Shown: positions 42,145 to 52,070, counted from the stretch's first letter. The stretch is 64,000 bases of DNA from Comamonas odontotermitis (GCF_014207855.1 NZ_JACHKZ010000001.1:186001-250000); one strand, 5' to 3'. The notes: generated by a model from the sequence alone, not told the origin. Numbers and translations: made by a program.

Positions 42145-43131
42145 TCACTCCTCGATGTTGGCGGCGTCGACGATCTTCTTGTACTTGGCAACTTCCGTCT
42201 TCAGGAAGACTGTCATGTCGACCTTGGGCGATGACAGCACATTGCCGGTTGCCTCCATCTTGGCGCGGAAGGCGGGCGATTGCAGGGTGTCATTCAGCGC
42301 AGCCTTGAGTTTGGCAGCCACCGGTGCCGGTAGCTTGGCTGGCCCCATCAGCGCAAACCAGCTGTTGATATCCACATGCCTGAACTGCGGGTTTTCAGCG
42401 AGAGCCGGGATATCCGGCGTCACGCTGGAGCGTTTCGCCTCGGTGGTGCCCAGTGCCACCACCTTGCCCGCCTTGATGTGCGGCAGACCCGATGAGAGCA
42501 CGAACACACCGAATTCCAGGTTGTTGCCCACCAGATCGTTTGTGAGCGGAGCCACGCCTTTGTAGGGTACGTGGATCATGTCCAGACCGCCGCTTTGCTT
42601 GACCATTTCTCCGGCCAGGTGCAATGCAGTACCCACACCCGAGCTGCCATAGCTGTATTTGCCCGGGTGCGCCGCCACCAGGCGGATAAAGTCGTTCGCA
42701 TTCTTGACGCCGGTGGAATGGGATGCCACCAGCACCATGGGCTGCGTGGCCACCAGGCCGATCGGCGCAAAATCCTTGAACACGTCGTACTTGACGGCCT
42801 TGTTGATCAATGGCGCAATCGCCATCTCGTTATTGGCCGATACCAGCAGGGTATAGCCATCCGCTGCGGCCTTGGCTACTTTTTGCGCACCGATTGCACC
42901 GCCCGCCCCGCCCAGGTTCTCGATCACGACCGGTTGTTTCAATCGGTCGGAGAGTTCGGTCGCCACGAGGCGCCCCACCAGATCGGTACTACCACCGGGC
43001 GGGTAGCCCACCACGATGGTGATGGGTTTGCTGGGGTAGTTGTCTGCCGCCAGCGCCGGGATCGCCAGAGCGCCGAGCGCCGCAGCGCAGAAAACCGGCA
43101 TCATGTGCCGACGCTTCAAAAAGTAATGCAT
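42145..43131 (-). CDS. Bug-family tripartite tricarboxylate receptor, periplasmic
   Basis: 328 residues from the ATG at 43131 (an ATG at 43140 is possible). Signal peptide to about residue 28 (ALAIPALA-AD). Bug signatures: YPSKPITIVVGYPPGGSTDLVGRL, ENLGGAGGAIGAQKVAKA, HPGKYSYGSSGVGT and VPYKGVAPLTND. These proteins bind carboxylates or related solutes for TctAB permeases. No tctA or tctB lies nearby, so it is an orphan receptor that may feed a distant permease or a sensory pathway. Common in Comamonadaceae and Bordetella. Confidence 0.9.
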   Translation of the reverse strand: MHYFLKRRHMMPVFCAAALGALAIPALAADNYPSKPITIVVGYPPGGSTDLVGRLVATELSDRLKQPVVIENLGGAGGAIGAQKVAKAAADGYTLLVSANNEMAIAPLINKAVKYDVFKDFAPIGLVATQPMVLVASHSTGVKNANDFIRLVAAHPGKYSYGSSGVGTALHLAGEMVKQSGGLDMIHVPYKGVAPLTNDLVGNNLEFGVFVLSSGLPHIKAGKVVALGTTEAKRSSVTPDIPALAENPQFRHVDINSWFALMGPAKLPAPVAAKLKAALNDTLQSPAFRAKMEATGNVLSSPKVDMTVFLKTEVAKYKKIVDAANIEE

Positions 43132-43195
43132 GGCCCTCATTGTGCCTAGAAAGGGGTCGCAGGCCAATCCAAAAAGATGGATTGCGCCCCAGACG

Positions 43196-43738
43196 CTATA
43201 GCGGCCGGTTCAACCGTTTTTCCACCTGACGGCGCTCCCAATCCGAGCCGAGAAACGGCACCCACTGGAACAGCCGGTTGGCCTGCAAAAGCAATGCCAG
43301 GCCCCAACCAAATGCGGGCCATACCACCCACCAGTAATCGCGCTGCGTAAAAGCGTTGATCACCGCCAACATCGCAATGATGGCGACATACAGCATCAAT
43401 TGCCGGTAAAAGCGGCCAAGCTTGCGCACATGGCGCATTGCCAGCCATTCCTCTTGCGCGCGCTGCTGGTCGCTTGCAGCGGTAATGGGCGTTGGGGCTG
43501 GCGGTAAAGTGCCGTCAACGTCTGGAATACCCGTTGTCTGTTCGGATGCGTGCATGGCCGGAACTCCTCGTAATTGCTGAAAGTCCACCTCAAAGACGGA
43601 CGCCAGCGATTTCCAGGTTTCGACCGTGGCACCACTGCCTTGCTCGATACGTTGAATGGTTCGCACGCTCAAGCCGCTCAGTTCGGCCAGTTGTTGTTGG
43701 GACCACCCTCGTTGCAAACGCAGTTTTTGAACCAGCAT
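43196..43738 (-). CDS. HTH (Xre) regulator fused to a two-helix membrane domain
   Basis: 180 residues from the ATG at 43738 (AGGAG 7 nt upstream). An N-terminal Xre helix-turn-helix (about 1-60: LRLQRGWSQQQLAELSGLSVRTIQRIEQG) is followed by a Pro/Thr-rich linker and a 2TM domain with helices at about 121-137 and 145-160 (LMLYVAIIAMLAVINA; WWVVWPAFGWGLALLL). It is probably a membrane-tethered DNA-binding protein. It lies between the Bug gene and pyrF on the same strand with gaps on both sides. Targets unknown. Confidence 0.8.
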   Translation of the reverse strand: MLVQKLRLQRGWSQQQLAELSGLSVRTIQRIEQGSGATVETWKSLASVFEVDFQQLRGVPAMHASEQTTGIPDVDGTLPPAPTPITAASDQQRAQEEWLAMRHVRKLGRFYRQLMLYVAIIAMLAVINAFTQRDYWWVVWPAFGWGLALLLQANRLFQWVPFLGSDWERRQVEKRLNRPL

Positions 43739-43851
43739 GTCATTTCTCCTGAAACATCGCCACTGCAATGTGCCAAGCTCGGGTGCGCAGCGCCACGCCA
43801 GCGACCCGCCATCCGCACGACAGAGAGCCGACAGGCGCTGGACAGTGCGCC

Positions 43852-44673
43852 TCAGCCCGCTGCGTTCAACACGTCCCGGGTCTGCATGGCTGCCAAGCGC
43901 GCCGCCTGCGCAAAGTCGTCACCGCCGGATGCATACAAAACGGCACGCGAGGAATTGATGATGATGGGGCCGCCGCCCATGCGGGCAGCCTTGACCGTGG
44001 CCACCGCATCGCCGCCTTGCGCGCCCACACCAGGAATCAACAAGGGCAGCGAAGGCGCAACTGCACGTACACGCTCGATTTCCTGCGGGCGGGTGGCGCC
44101 CACCACCAGGCCAAGCTGGCCATTGGTGTTCCACGGGCCTTGGGCCAGCCGCGCCACATGCTCAAACATGCGAGGTTTGCCAGGAACATCGGCCAGAACC
44201 TGTGCCTGCAGGTCATCACCGCCCGGGTTGGAGGTGCGGCACAGCAGGAAGGCGCCCTTGCCTTCGTACTTCAGGTAGGGCGTGATGGAGTCAAAGCCCA
44301 TGAAGGGTGACAAGGTCACGGCATCAGCGCCATAGCGCTCAAAGGCTTCCTTGGCGTATTGCTCGGCGGTCGAGCCGATATCGCCGCGCTTGGCATCGAG
44401 AATCACTGGCACATGGGGCGCAACGGCACGCATGTGGGCCATCAGCTTTTCCAGCTGGTCTTCGGCGCGATGGGCGGCAAAATACGCGATCTGGGGCTTG
44501 AAGCTGTTGACCAGGTCGTGGGTGGCATCCACGATGGCGGCGCAGAAATCATAGATTCTGGACGCATCGCCCTTCATTCCGCCTGGAAAGCGGCTGGGTT
44601 CCGGATCCAGGCCCACGCACAGCATGGAGTTGTTTTGGGTGGCTGCGGCGCGCAGCTGGTCGATAAATGGCAT
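43852..44673 (-). CDS. pyrF: Orotidine 5'-phosphate decarboxylase
   Basis: 273 residues from the ATG at 44673 ([10 protein letters not shown]); the frame continues upstream into the promoter of the divergent EamA gene. The active-site segment [11 protein letters not shown] (92-102) and [10 protein letters not shown] phosphate loop mark the longer PyrF type. It makes UMP from OMP, the last step of pyrimidine synthesis. Cytoplasmic, single gene. Confidence 0.93.
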   Translation of the reverse strand: MPFIDQLRAAATQNNSMLCVGLDPEPSRFPGGMKGDASRIYDFCAAIVDATHDLVNSFKPQIAYFAAHRAEDQLEKLMAHMRAVAPHVPVILDAKRGDIGSTAEQYAKEAFERYGADAVTLSPFMGFDSITPYLKYEGKGAFLLCRTSNPGGDDLQAQVLADVPGKPRMFEHVARLAQGPWNTNGQLGLVVGATRPQEIERVRAVAPSLPLLIPGVGAQGGDAVATVKAARMGGGPIIINSSRAVLYASGGDDFAQAARLAAMQTRDVLNAAG

Positions 44674-44756
44674 GGGCCATATTGTAAAAGGCGGCCCTTC
44701 ATCGCTTTTACGCAGCTGACTGTGCCATGCGGGGATTGCAGTTACCATCGCTGCCC

Positions 44757-45647
44757 ATGCCTATCCTGTCGCGAAAACAACTGATTACATTGGCGCTGCT
44801 GACCCTGGTCTGGGGCCTGAACTGGCCAGTGATGAAGCTGGGCGTGCAGCACTTCCCCCCGCTGGCTTTTCGCGCCAGCTCCATGCTCATGGGTCTGCCC
44901 CTCCTGGCTGCGGCTCTGGTGGCGCTGAAGACGCCCTTCAAGGTAGAACGCCGCTACTGGGGGCGGCTATTGGTGCTCGGCCTTTTCAACATGGTGCTGT
45001 GGCATACCTTGATCATCATTGCCATTCCCTTGCTGCCCAGCGGGCGGGCAGCCATTCTGGGCTATACGATGCCTATTTTTTCAGCAGCCATCGGCGCCCT
45101 GTTCTTCAGCGACCGCCTGCCTGCTCGGGCCTGGGGTGGCGTAGCGGCAGCAGCGGGCGGGGTGTTGCTCTTGCTGTGGAACGAGATGGACAAGCTCGGC
45201 GGCAAGCCCACGGGTGTGGCGTTGATGCTCGTCGCTGCCGGCAGCTGGGCGCTGGGCACGCAGTTGCTGCGGCGCAGCACGATTCCTGCCCCGACGCTCA
45301 CACTCGCCTTCTGGATGACGGTGGAAACCGCCATCTGCCTGTGCGTGCTGACCACGGTGCTGGAACGCCCGCAGTGGCATGCCCCCGATGCAATGGCCTG
45401 GATGGCCATTCTTTTCAATGCCATCCTGGTGATCGGCTTTGCGCAGGTGGCCTGGTTCTTTCTGGTGCGGACCCTGCCACCGCTGGCATCCACATTGAGC
45501 GTGATGATGATCCCGGTACTGGGCGTCTTCAGCGGCGCATGGTGGCTGGGCGAAGTTCTGCATTGGCAGGACTGGACGGCCGTGGCGCTGATGGTAGTGG
45601 CGATCGCGTCGGTGCTGTGGCCAAGCAAGGCCAGCACCCGGGCATAG
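44757..45647 (+). CDS. EamA/DMT-family transporter
   Basis: 296 residues from the ATG at 44757 ([23 protein letters not shown]). Ten predicted helices in two EamA halves (second begins [20 protein letters not shown]). Inner-membrane metabolite exporter of unknown substrate; divergent from pyrF with an 83-nt gap. Paralogue of the EamA gene at 41107, but clearly diverged from it. Confidence 0.86.
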   Translation: MPILSRKQLITLALLTLVWGLNWPVMKLGVQHFPPLAFRASSMLMGLPLLAAALVALKTPFKVERRYWGRLLVLGLFNMVLWHTLIIIAIPLLPSGRAAILGYTMPIFSAAIGALFFSDRLPARAWGGVAAAAGGVLLLLWNEMDKLGGKPTGVALMLVAAGSWALGTQLLRRSTIPAPTLTLAFWMTVETAICLCVLTTVLERPQWHAPDAMAWMAILFNAILVIGFAQVAWFFLVRTLPPLASTLSVMMIPVLGVFSGAWWLGEVLHWQDWTAVALMVVAIASVLWPSKASTRA

Positions 45648-45741
45648 CCTGGCGTGTTTGCGGGCGGCCATTGATGGCATCTGGCGGCTCTTCCCCGCTG
45701 TACCAGCGCCAACACCAGGTTTTCTGTCGCCCATCTGCAAT

Positions 45742-45773
45742 AAAAAAGTGCACTATCAAAATGATAGTGCACT
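45742..45773 (-). terminator. Rho-independent terminator of the FlgO-type lipoprotein pair
   Basis: Perfect 12-bp stem (45747-45758 with 45762-45773) with an AAA loop and a six-U tail on the minus-strand RNA. Lies 35 nt after the stop of the FlgO-type gene. Confidence 0.88.
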
Positions 45774-45807
45774 GTGCTCTTCAGATGGGCGCCAGCCCAT
45801 GTTTGAC

Positions 45808-46386
45808 TTAGCGTGGCGCGTTCACCAGACGGGTCACATCGCGGTCATTGGGCAATGCATAGTCGTAACCTGCGAGGATACGGCTGTCTTCCGTACGCAC
45901 GAGTTTGAGGCTGACGTAGGTGAAGTTGGCTGCAGGCGAGTAGGTGCCCACCACTACCATTGAGGCATTTTGGCTGCGAGCAATGTCACGCATTTCGCGC
46001 GACAGCATCAGCTCACCAGTGCCTTCGCGTACATACAGATCGGTGCGCAGTTTGACTTCCTTGACATGGAAGCCACGGGCAGTCATCTGGTTGGCGTAGA
46101 TCTCGGACAGCGTGCGGCCCAGCGGTGCCGAGGTGCTGGTGTTGTTCACATTCACCACGGTTGCCACCAGCACGGGGCCAGTGCCCACCGCTTGAGGCGC
46201 CACAGTGGCCGTCAGCTTGTTGATGGCATCCTGGCTGCTGGCCAGGAAGTTGTTGGCATCTGCAGCCTGGTAGGTAGGCTCGGTACGAACCGTGCTCACC
46301 GGCTGGGCAGGTACGCCCCAGGTGGAACAGCCTGCCAGAACCGAGGCAGATGCGAGGGCTGCAATGGAAGTCAGTCGCATCATCAT
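45808..46386 (-). CDS. FlgO-family outer-membrane lipoprotein
   Basis: 192 residues. Signal with lipobox LAGC (Cys20). The mature part matches FlgO (PF17680) proteins: VLVATVVNVNNTSTSAPLGRTLSEIYANQMTARGF and REGTGELMLSREMRDIA...VVVGTYSPAANFTYVSLKLVR. FlgO acts at the outer membrane in flagellar rotation in Vibrio. Here it overlaps the upstream lipoprotein gene by 4 nt (ATGA) with AAGGTGG as ribosome site, and no flagellar genes are in the window. Terminator follows at 45742-45773. Confidence 0.82.
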   Translation of the reverse strand: MMMRLTSIAALASASVLAGCSTWGVPAQPVSTVRTEPTYQAADANNFLASSQDAINKLTATVAPQAVGTGPVLVATVVNVNNTSTSAPLGRTLSEIYANQMTARGFHVKEVKLRTDLYVREGTGELMLSREMRDIARSQNASMVVVGTYSPAANFTYVSLKLVRTEDSRILAGYDYALPNDRDVTRLVNAPR

Positions 46387-47033
46387 TTGTTCACCACCTT
46401 CATGTTCACTGCACGATAGGCTTCGGTCTTGGCGAACTGGCCAACGGAGGCGTTATCCACATAGTACACATTGGACTTGCGCGCCACGTACTGTCCTTGA
46501 CGCAGCACGGTCGAGGTCAACAGCACTTCCGAATAAGCGGGCGCGCCGGCAGCGGTAACAGGCTGGTAATCAGCATCGCCAATGGTGGCGCCAAAGCCGT
46601 AGTAGCCATTGCGGTTGTAGCCATCCGGCGCTTCGGGGCTGTAGCCGCCGACATGCTGAAGGTTGTGGTGCACGAGCTTGGCGTCGTAGCTCAGCTCCAG
46701 CTGTTGGCCTGGGGTGTTGTAGACGGAAGCGCCGTTTTGCACCAGCTTGGTCACCACCAGCTCGTGGAACACGGTATCAAAGGCGCTGGCATTCTGTGGC
46801 AGGGCCACATACAGCGGCGTCTTGGCATTGAGGCCATTGCGCTCCAGCGTAGCCATGGTTTCTGCCACGACGTCACTGGCCATCAGGTCCCAGTGGCCAG
46901 CGGCGCGCACCTTCATTTGGGTTGGTTGCGCATAGTTTGCGCCGTATGGAACGGGGGCCTCTACTGCGCAACCCGTCAATGCGAGCACAGCGCCAGCCAG
47001 CGCTGCAGCTCCAATGGTCTTTTTCAATGCCAT
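46383..47033 (-). CDS. Lipoprotein partner of the FlgO-type protein, unknown function
   Basis: 216 residues from the ATG at 47033, with GAGGAGGG upstream. Signal with lipobox LTGC (Cys22). The mature part has a FlgO-like layout (VAETMATLERNGL, FHELVVTKLVQNGASVYN) and a Tyr/Gly-rich stretch, but I do not recognise the family. It is translationally coupled to the FlgO-type gene. The two probably form an outer-membrane complex, on operon evidence. Confidence 0.75.
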   Translation of the reverse strand: MALKKTIGAAALAGAVLALTGCAVEAPVPYGANYAQPTQMKVRAAGHWDLMASDVVAETMATLERNGLNAKTPLYVALPQNASAFDTVFHELVVTKLVQNGASVYNTPGQQLELSYDAKLVHHNLQHVGGYSPEAPDGYNRNGYYGFGATIGDADYQPVTAAGAPAYSEVLLTSTVLRQGQYVARKSNVYYVDNASVGQFAKTEAYRAVNMKVVNK

Positions 47034-47133
47034 GTTTTCCCTCCTCGGAATTGGAATGTGGGCGAGCCTATCCCCGCCCATGCTTGCTTCCATTGTTGTA
47101 GATGTGGCGGCGCAAAGACAAGAAAAACGATCC

Positions 47134-47179
47134 AAAGTGCGAGAACAACGAAGCATTTTGTTGTTTTTGCTCACACTTT
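47134..47179 (-). terminator. Possible pgk terminator hairpin (imperfect)
   Basis: Left arm 47134-47149 and right arm 47160-47179 pair imperfectly (AAAGTG/CACTTT outer, ACAAC/GTTGT inner), and the minus-strand RNA continues into a U-run. It lies 45 nt beyond the pgk stop. It could also be a regulatory structure for the lipoprotein pair. Confidence 0.4.
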
Positions 47180-47223
47180 AGATTTATCTCTTGCATGCGC
47201 CCACAACTGGATGCACCCCGACT

Positions 47224-48417
47224 TCAGCCGTTGGCGCGCTTTTCCAGGATCTCGAATGCAGGCAGCGTTTTGCCTTCCAGCACTTCGAGGAAAGCGCCGC
47301 CGCCTGTCGAGATATAGCCGACCTTGTCTTCAATGCCGTATTTGGCAATGGCTGCCAGCGTGTCGCCGCCGCCAGCAATACTGAAAGCAGGCGACTCAGC
47401 AATCGCCGATGCAATGGCCTTGGTGCCACCGGCAAACTGGTCGAATTCGAAGACGCCAACCGGGCCGTTCCAGACGATGGTGCCCGCCTGCTTGAGCTGT
47501 TCGGCCAGCCGGGCCGCCGTCTCGGGGCCAATGTCCAGAATCATGTCGTCGTCGGCCACATCGGTCGCCTTCTTGACGGTGGCAGGCGCATCGGCTGCAA
47601 AGGCCTTGGCCACCACCACATCGGTCGGAATGGGTACATTGGCGCCACGCGCCGCCATGGCGTCAATCACCGCCTTGGCTTCTCCCACCAGATCGGCTTC
47701 TGCCAACGACTTGCCGATCTTCAGGCCAGCGGCCAGCATGAAGGTGTTGGCAATGCCGCCGCCCACAATCAGTTGGTCCACATTGTTGGACAGCGATTGC
47801 AGAATGGTCAGCTTGGTCGATACCTTGGAGCCCGCGACAATGGCTGCCAGCGGGCGTTTGGGGTTGGCAAGCGCCTTGCTGATGGCATCGATCTCGGCAG
47901 ACAGCAGCGGGCCGGCGCAGGCAACCGGGGCGTACTCGGCAATACCGTAGGTGGTGCCCTCGGCACGGTGGGCAGTGCCAAAGGCATCGTTCACATAGAT
48001 ATCGCAGAGCTTGGCCATCTTCTGCGCCAGCTCTGGAACATTCTTTTTCTCGCCCTTGTTGACGCGGCAGTTTTCCAGCAGTACGACCTGGCCGGGCTGC
48101 ACATCGACGCCGTCGACCCAGTTGGCAACCAGCGGCACATCGCGGCCCAGCAGTGCGGCCATGCGTTTGGCGACGGGAGCGAGCGAGTCTTCGGGCTTGA
48201 ACTCGCCTTCGGTCGGGCGGCCCAGGTGGCTGGTCACCATCACAGCTGCACCGGCCTTCAAGGCCATCTCGATGGCGGGCACCGACGCACGCACGCGCGT
48301 GTCCTCAGTGATGTCACCTGCATCATTCAACGGCACATTCAGGTCAGAGCGGATGAATACGCGCTTGCCTTGCACCTTGCCCTGGGCACACAGATCGGAG
48401 AAACGGAGAATGTTCAT
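47224..48417 (-). CDS. pgk: Phosphoglycerate kinase
   Basis: 397 residues. [13 protein letters not shown], the RAxVP-type [33 protein letters not shown] and the C-terminal nucleotide-binding [14 protein letters not shown] and [13 protein letters not shown] are all standard. It makes 3-phosphoglycerate and ATP from 1,3-bisphosphoglycerate. Cytoplasmic. It stands alone, with neither gap nor pyk adjoining. Confidence 0.95.
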   Translation of the reverse strand: MNILRFSDLCAQGKVQGKRVFIRSDLNVPLNDAGDITEDTRVRASVPAIEMALKAGAAVMVTSHLGRPTEGEFKPEDSLAPVAKRMAALLGRDVPLVANWVDGVDVQPGQVVLLENCRVNKGEKKNVPELAQKMAKLCDIYVNDAFGTAHRAEGTTYGIAEYAPVACAGPLLSAEIDAISKALANPKRPLAAIVAGSKVSTKLTILQSLSNNVDQLIVGGGIANTFMLAAGLKIGKSLAEADLVGEAKAVIDAMAARGANVPIPTDVVVAKAFAADAPATVKKATDVADDDMILDIGPETAARLAEQLKQAGTIVWNGPVGVFEFDQFAGGTKAIASAIAESPAFSIAGGGDTLAAIAKYGIEDKVGYISTGGGAFLEVLEGKTLPAFEILEKRANG

Positions 48418-48565
48418 GGAATGGTCGTCACAGAGTCAAAAAACCGGAGGGGCAGCATGGCGGCTGCCGGAATTGCCGCCATTGTAGAGGCGCCGTCCCG
48501 GCACGCGCAGGTGCCAATGGCGGCCTGCGTCCCTGCAGTGATAGAGATCAAAGGAAAATCGGCCG

Positions 48566-48612
48566 CCAGCGCGCCACCAGCAAGCGCATCTGCATCAAAA
48601 CCAATAGCAGAT
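48566..48612. repeat. Degenerate dispersed repeat
   Basis: GCCAGCGCGCCACCAGCAAGCGC followed by TGCATCAAAACCAATAGC in the 194-nt gap between pgk and azlD. It has the GCGC arms and both the ATCAAAA and AATAGC boxes of the repeat family. Confidence 0.45.
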
Positions 48613-48956
48613 CACCAACCAAGACCAATGTGCAACGGCAGATACACTGCCATGCCAACCACGATGGTGCCCAGAATGCCGCGCTTCTTGAAGTAATAGA
48701 TGGTGGCGCAGACCAGGGCTGGAATGCGCGCATCCAATAGCGTGGTGATGAGGTGGCCCTGGGTCATCAGCACCTCTGGCGCAATGACGGCGGTGAGCGC
48801 CGCCAGCGGTGCGTATTTGAGGCCGCGCTTGAGCCAGTCCGGCAGCGGCAGCTCGTTTTTCGGAATCATGAAAAACGCGCGGGTGATGACAGTGATCACG
48901 GTGAGGCCGACGATGGCCGCCAGTTGGTAGAGCAGCTCCCAATCTTCGGCGCTCAT
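48612..48956 (-). CDS. azlD: AzlD-type branched-chain amino acid exporter subunit
   Basis: 114 residues, four hydrophobic helices, AzlD signature VITVITRAFFMIP and APLAALTAVIAPEVL. The small partner of AzlC in the LIV-E family exporter. It overlaps azlC by 4 nt, at the end of the def-fmt operon. Confidence 0.88.
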   Translation of the reverse strand: MSAEDWELLYQLAAIVGLTVITVITRAFFMIPKNELPLPDWLKRGLKYAPLAALTAVIAPEVLMTQGHLITTLLDARIPALVCATIYYFKKRGILGTIVVGMAVYLPLHIGLGW

Positions 48957-49777
48957 CGCACATGCTCCTCGTGCACGGGCACGGCACTGGTGCCATCATC
49001 GGGCTGCTCCGGGCCGGGCGAAGGCAGTGGCTTGCTTTTGGCCACGACGACGATTTTGGGTTTGCGCCCGCGCTGGTCAACGGCTTCCACCAAGAGGCCA
49101 ATCGTCACGGCGCAGGCAATTGCCACCAGGATATTGAGCTTGAGCGGAATGCCATAGGCTGCAATGGCTGCGGTGGCCGCAATCACTGCAGATACCTTGG
49201 TCGCGCGATCAATCAGCATGGAATACAGCACGCCCAGCAGCGCCAGCACCCCCGCAAAACCCAGGCCCCACTCAAGCGGCACCACATTGGCCAGCAGGAT
49301 GCCGGCAATCGAGAAGCCTTGCCAGGCCACAAAGTTGACCGACGACGCCCCCCAGAAGTAGTACACCTGCTGGGGCTTGGGCACAGGTGCGGTATAGCGG
49401 CGCATGAAGGCCACAAAAATCACATCACCACTGAAATAGCCAATGCACAGCCGGTGCCACAGCGGCAAGTGCGCAAAATAAGTGCGCCACATGCTTGAGA
49501 GGATGACAAAGCGCAGATTGACGCATGCCGCCGTGAACCACACCACCCACAACGGCGCACCAGCCGCCAGCAGCGGCAGCACGGCCAGCTGGGCACTGCC
49601 GGCATACACGACCAGCGACATGAAGATGGCCATCGGCGCCGAGATACCCGCCTTGACCATGGCCACGCCAGTCACCAACGCCCAGGCGGCAATGCCCACT
49701 GCAGTGCCGGACATATCGATCACCCCGGCGCGAAAGCTCGGGTGCTCGGTTGCGCGGCGCAGCTGCTGCAGGGTCAT
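48953..49777 (-). CDS. azlC: AzlC-type branched-chain amino acid permease subunit
   Basis: 274 residues from the ATG at 49777, which overlaps the fmt stop (ATGA). Hydrophobic with about six to eight helices; AzlC features [29 protein letters not shown] and NLRFVILS. The C-terminus carries a charged, Pro-rich tail. Together with AzlD it should export branched-chain amino acids or analogues. Distal part of the def-lipoprotein-fmt operon, an unusual companion for translation-initiation genes. Confidence 0.88.
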   Translation of the reverse strand: MTLQQLRRATEHPSFRAGVIDMSGTAVGIAAWALVTGVAMVKAGISAPMAIFMSLVVYAGSAQLAVLPLLAAGAPLWVVWFTAACVNLRFVILSSMWRTYFAHLPLWHRLCIGYFSGDVIFVAFMRRYTAPVPKPQQVYYFWGASSVNFVAWQGFSIAGILLANVVPLEWGLGFAGVLALLGVLYSMLIDRATKVSAVIAATAAIAAYGIPLKLNILVAIACAVTIGLLVEAVDQRGRKPKIVVVAKSKPLPSPGPEQPDDGTSAVPVHEEHVR

Positions 49778-50760
49778 GCAGCCGCCGGTGCAGATGGATC
49801 GTCGCCCAGGATCTGGCCTGCCTGCAGTGCATGGCCACGCAAAAAGTCTGCAGCCTTCAAGCGCTTGCCGCCGGGACGCTGCAGCTCGGTGATACGCAAG
49901 GCTCCGTTGCCACAAGCCACCACCACGCCTTCATCAGATGCAGACAATATCTGGCCAGGGCGCGCTTGTGGATGACGCTCTTTGCTATCAATTTCTGCAG
50001 ACCAGAGCTTGACAACTTCGTCGCCCATGCGGGTAGACGCAGCAGGAAACGGGTTGAATGCGCGGATGCGGCGGTCGATCTGCTCAGCGCTGTCGCCCCA
50101 GTGAATGGTGCTTTCCGCCTTCTCGATCTTGTGCGCGTAGGTGATGCCTTGCGCAGGCTGCGGTGTGCGACTCAAGCCGCCGCAGACGCTCATCTCCAGC
50201 GCCTCCACGATCATGCGTCCACCCAGATCGGCCAGTTTGTCGTGCAGGCTGGCAGTGGTGTCGGTATCGGCGATCTTCAGGCGCTCGATCAGGCACATGT
50301 CTCCGGTATCCAGACCGATATCCATCTGCATGATGGTGACGCCGGTCTCGGCGTCACCCGCCTCGATGGCACGGTGGATGGGCGCAGCACCGCGCCAGCG
50401 CGGCAAAAGGCTGGCATGGATGTTGAGGCAGCCCTTGGCGGGCAGATCCAGCACCCATTGGGGCAGGATCAGCCCGTAAGCGGCCACCACCATTACATCA
50501 GGCTGCGCCGCGAGCAAGGCCTCGCGCGCAGCTGCCGCCTCATCCGGGTATTTGCCATCCAGGCGCAGGCTGTGCGGCTGGCTGACGGGGATGTGGTGGT
50601 CCAGCGCGCACTGTTTGACGGGCGAGGCCTGCAGCTTCATGCCACGGCCTGCCGGGCGGTCAGGCTGGGTCAGCACCAGAGGCACGTCAAACCCGGCGGC
50701 CAGCAACTGCGTGAGCGCCACGCGGGCGAATTCCGGCGTGCCGGCAAATACTACTTTCAT
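49774..50760 (-). CDS. fmt: Methionyl-tRNA formyltransferase
   Basis: 328 residues from the ATG at 50760 ([12 protein letters not shown]). Catalytic [15 protein letters not shown] with Asn113 and His115, and Asp151 in GLDTGD. It formylates initiator Met-tRNA using 10-formyl-THF. The C-terminal domain contains a stretch ([14 protein letters not shown] 49961-49997) that matches the window's dispersed repeat. In one operon with def and a lipoprotein upstream, and azlC overlapping downstream. Confidence 0.94.
   Translation of the reverse strand: MKVVFAGTPEFARVALTQLLAAGFDVPLVLTQPDRPAGRGMKLQASPVKQCALDHHIPVSQPHSLRLDGKYPDEAAAAREALLAAQPDVMVVAAYGLILPQWVLDLPAKGCLNIHASLLPRWRGAAPIHRAIEAGDAETGVTIMQMDIGLDTGDMCLIERLKIADTDTTASLHDKLADLGGRMIVEALEMSVCGGLSRTPQPAQGITYAHKIEKAESTIHWGDSAEQIDRRIRAFNPFPAASTRMGDEVVKLWSAEIDSKERHPQARPGQILSASDEGVVVACGNGALRITELQRPGGKRLKAADFLRGHALQAGQILGDDPSAPAAA
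49961..49997. repeat. Dispersed repeat-like stretch inside fmt
   Basis: CGCGCTTGTGGATGACGCTC followed by TTTGCTATCAATTTCTGC: the GCGCTT arm and GCTATCAA box of the repeat family, here within the fmt C-terminal coding region and in frame. Confidence 0.35.
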
Positions 50761-50825
50761 GTCGTTTGGTGGTGGCGCAAAGCCACTGTCATCGGCTGGC
50801 TTGCACAATGGCTGCAAGCCGCTTG

Positions 50826-51374
50826 TTAATCGCGCTGGCGCGGCTCAGGCGTGGGCTCGTCCATGAACATCAGCTTTTGCACAACGCCCTGAGGATCAAT
50901 GTGTACATGCGCAAAACGCTTGATGTTATTGTCCCAGAAGCGGTAGGTAAAGACGCGGCCCTTGAAACTGTAAACCTGCGTGACTTCCATCGGCGGCCCA
51001 AAATCCTGCAGCAGTTGCTGCTCGGTGTACTGGCCGTTGCGGATGGCGCCAAAGTTCTCGGCCGTCAACACCTGTGTCGTCGACTGCAACTGGCCATTGG
51101 CACCAAAGCGCAACTGGAAGGCCTCTCGCCCCATGGGCTGGGTAGAGTAGAGCCACCGCTCACCCCCATCATCGGTTTTGACCACCGAAAACGGCGCGCC
51201 CAGCTTGGCCTGCACGGCCTGCGTGCTATCACCCGGCTTGAACTGTGTGGGATAGACACAGCCAGCAAGCAACAGCCCCGCCGCCAACACCACGCACAAC
51301 CTGTGCAGCAGGCTTGCCGGACGTCGGCCCGCCGCCTGAAAGTACGCAGTGCGATGGCTCAGGGGCGTGTGCAT
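50826..51374 (-). CDS. Lipoprotein between def and fmt (BamE-like pattern), unknown function
   Basis: 182 residues from the ATG at 51374, 1 nt after the def stop. After a basic N-terminus the signal ends in the lipobox LAGC. The mature part begins [20 protein letters not shown], which resembles the BamE/SmpA fold motif (turn-plus-LG-P), and contains [13 protein letters not shown]. BamE assists the outer-membrane beta-barrel machine; membership is not certain. It is translationally coupled to def and 65 nt before fmt. Confidence 0.75.
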   Translation of the reverse strand: MHTPLSHRTAYFQAAGRRPASLLHRLCVVLAAGLLLAGCVYPTQFKPGDSTQAVQAKLGAPFSVVKTDDGGERWLYSTQPMGREAFQLRFGANGQLQSTTQVLTAENFGAIRNGQYTEQQLLQDFGPPMEVTQVYSFKGRVFTYRFWDNNIKRFAHVHIDPQGVVQKLMFMDEPTPEPRQRD

Positions 51375-51375
51375 C

Positions 51376-51897
51376 TCAGCCCTTCGCGTCTGCCAGATCG
51401 CGCTTTTGCTGCTTGACCAGCTTGGTTTTGATGCGATTGCGCTTGAGCGGCGAGAGGTATTCGACAAACACCTTGCCCATCAGGTGATCCATTTCATGCT
51501 GGATGCAGATGGCCAGCAGGCCCTCGGCCTCGATCTCACGGCTTTCGCCCTTTTCGTTCAGCGCCTTGATCTTGACGGCCACCGAGCGCTCGACACCATC
51601 GTAGATGCCGGGCACCGACAGGCAGCCCTCATCGCCCACCTGCTTTTCATCGCTGGCCCAGAGAATTTCCGGATTGATGATGACCATGGGCTGGTCGCGC
51701 TCTTCGGACACATCGATGACGATGACACGCTCGTGCACATCGATCTGCGTGGCCGCCAGGCCAATGCCGCTGGCGTCATACATGGTGGCCAGCATGTCCT
51801 GGGTGAGCGTGCGGATACGGTCGTCCACCGCTGCAACAGGTTTGGCCACCTTGTGCAGACGGGGGTCGGGATAGCAAAGAATCGGCAGAATTGTCAT
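51376..51897 (-). CDS. def: Peptide deformylase
   Basis: 173 residues. All three motifs present: GIGLAATQ (44-51), EGCLS with metal-ligand Cys92, and QHEMDHL with His134, Glu135 and His138. It removes the formyl group from nascent proteins. First gene of the def-lipoprotein-fmt-azlC-azlD operon; divergent from the LysM-dprA pair. Confidence 0.95.
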   Translation of the reverse strand: MTILPILCYPDPRLHKVAKPVAAVDDRIRTLTQDMLATMYDASGIGLAATQIDVHERVIVIDVSEERDQPMVIINPEILWASDEKQVGDEGCLSVPGIYDGVERSVAVKIKALNEKGESREIEAEGLLAICIQHEMDHLMGKVFVEYLSPLKRNRIKTKLVKQQKRDLADAKG

Positions 51898-52070
51898 GGA
51901 TTTGGTCTGTGAATGTCGTTATTTTCGCCACTTTTGCTCGCCAATGCCCGCCTGGCTTGCAATAATCATTGATCGATCAAGGGCTTGGCCCGAGAATCAG
52001 AGTGAATTACAAACGATTGAACGCTGGACGGCTTGCAGCCCGCCAGCGCCTGTGAGGGAGTCACCCGGCA

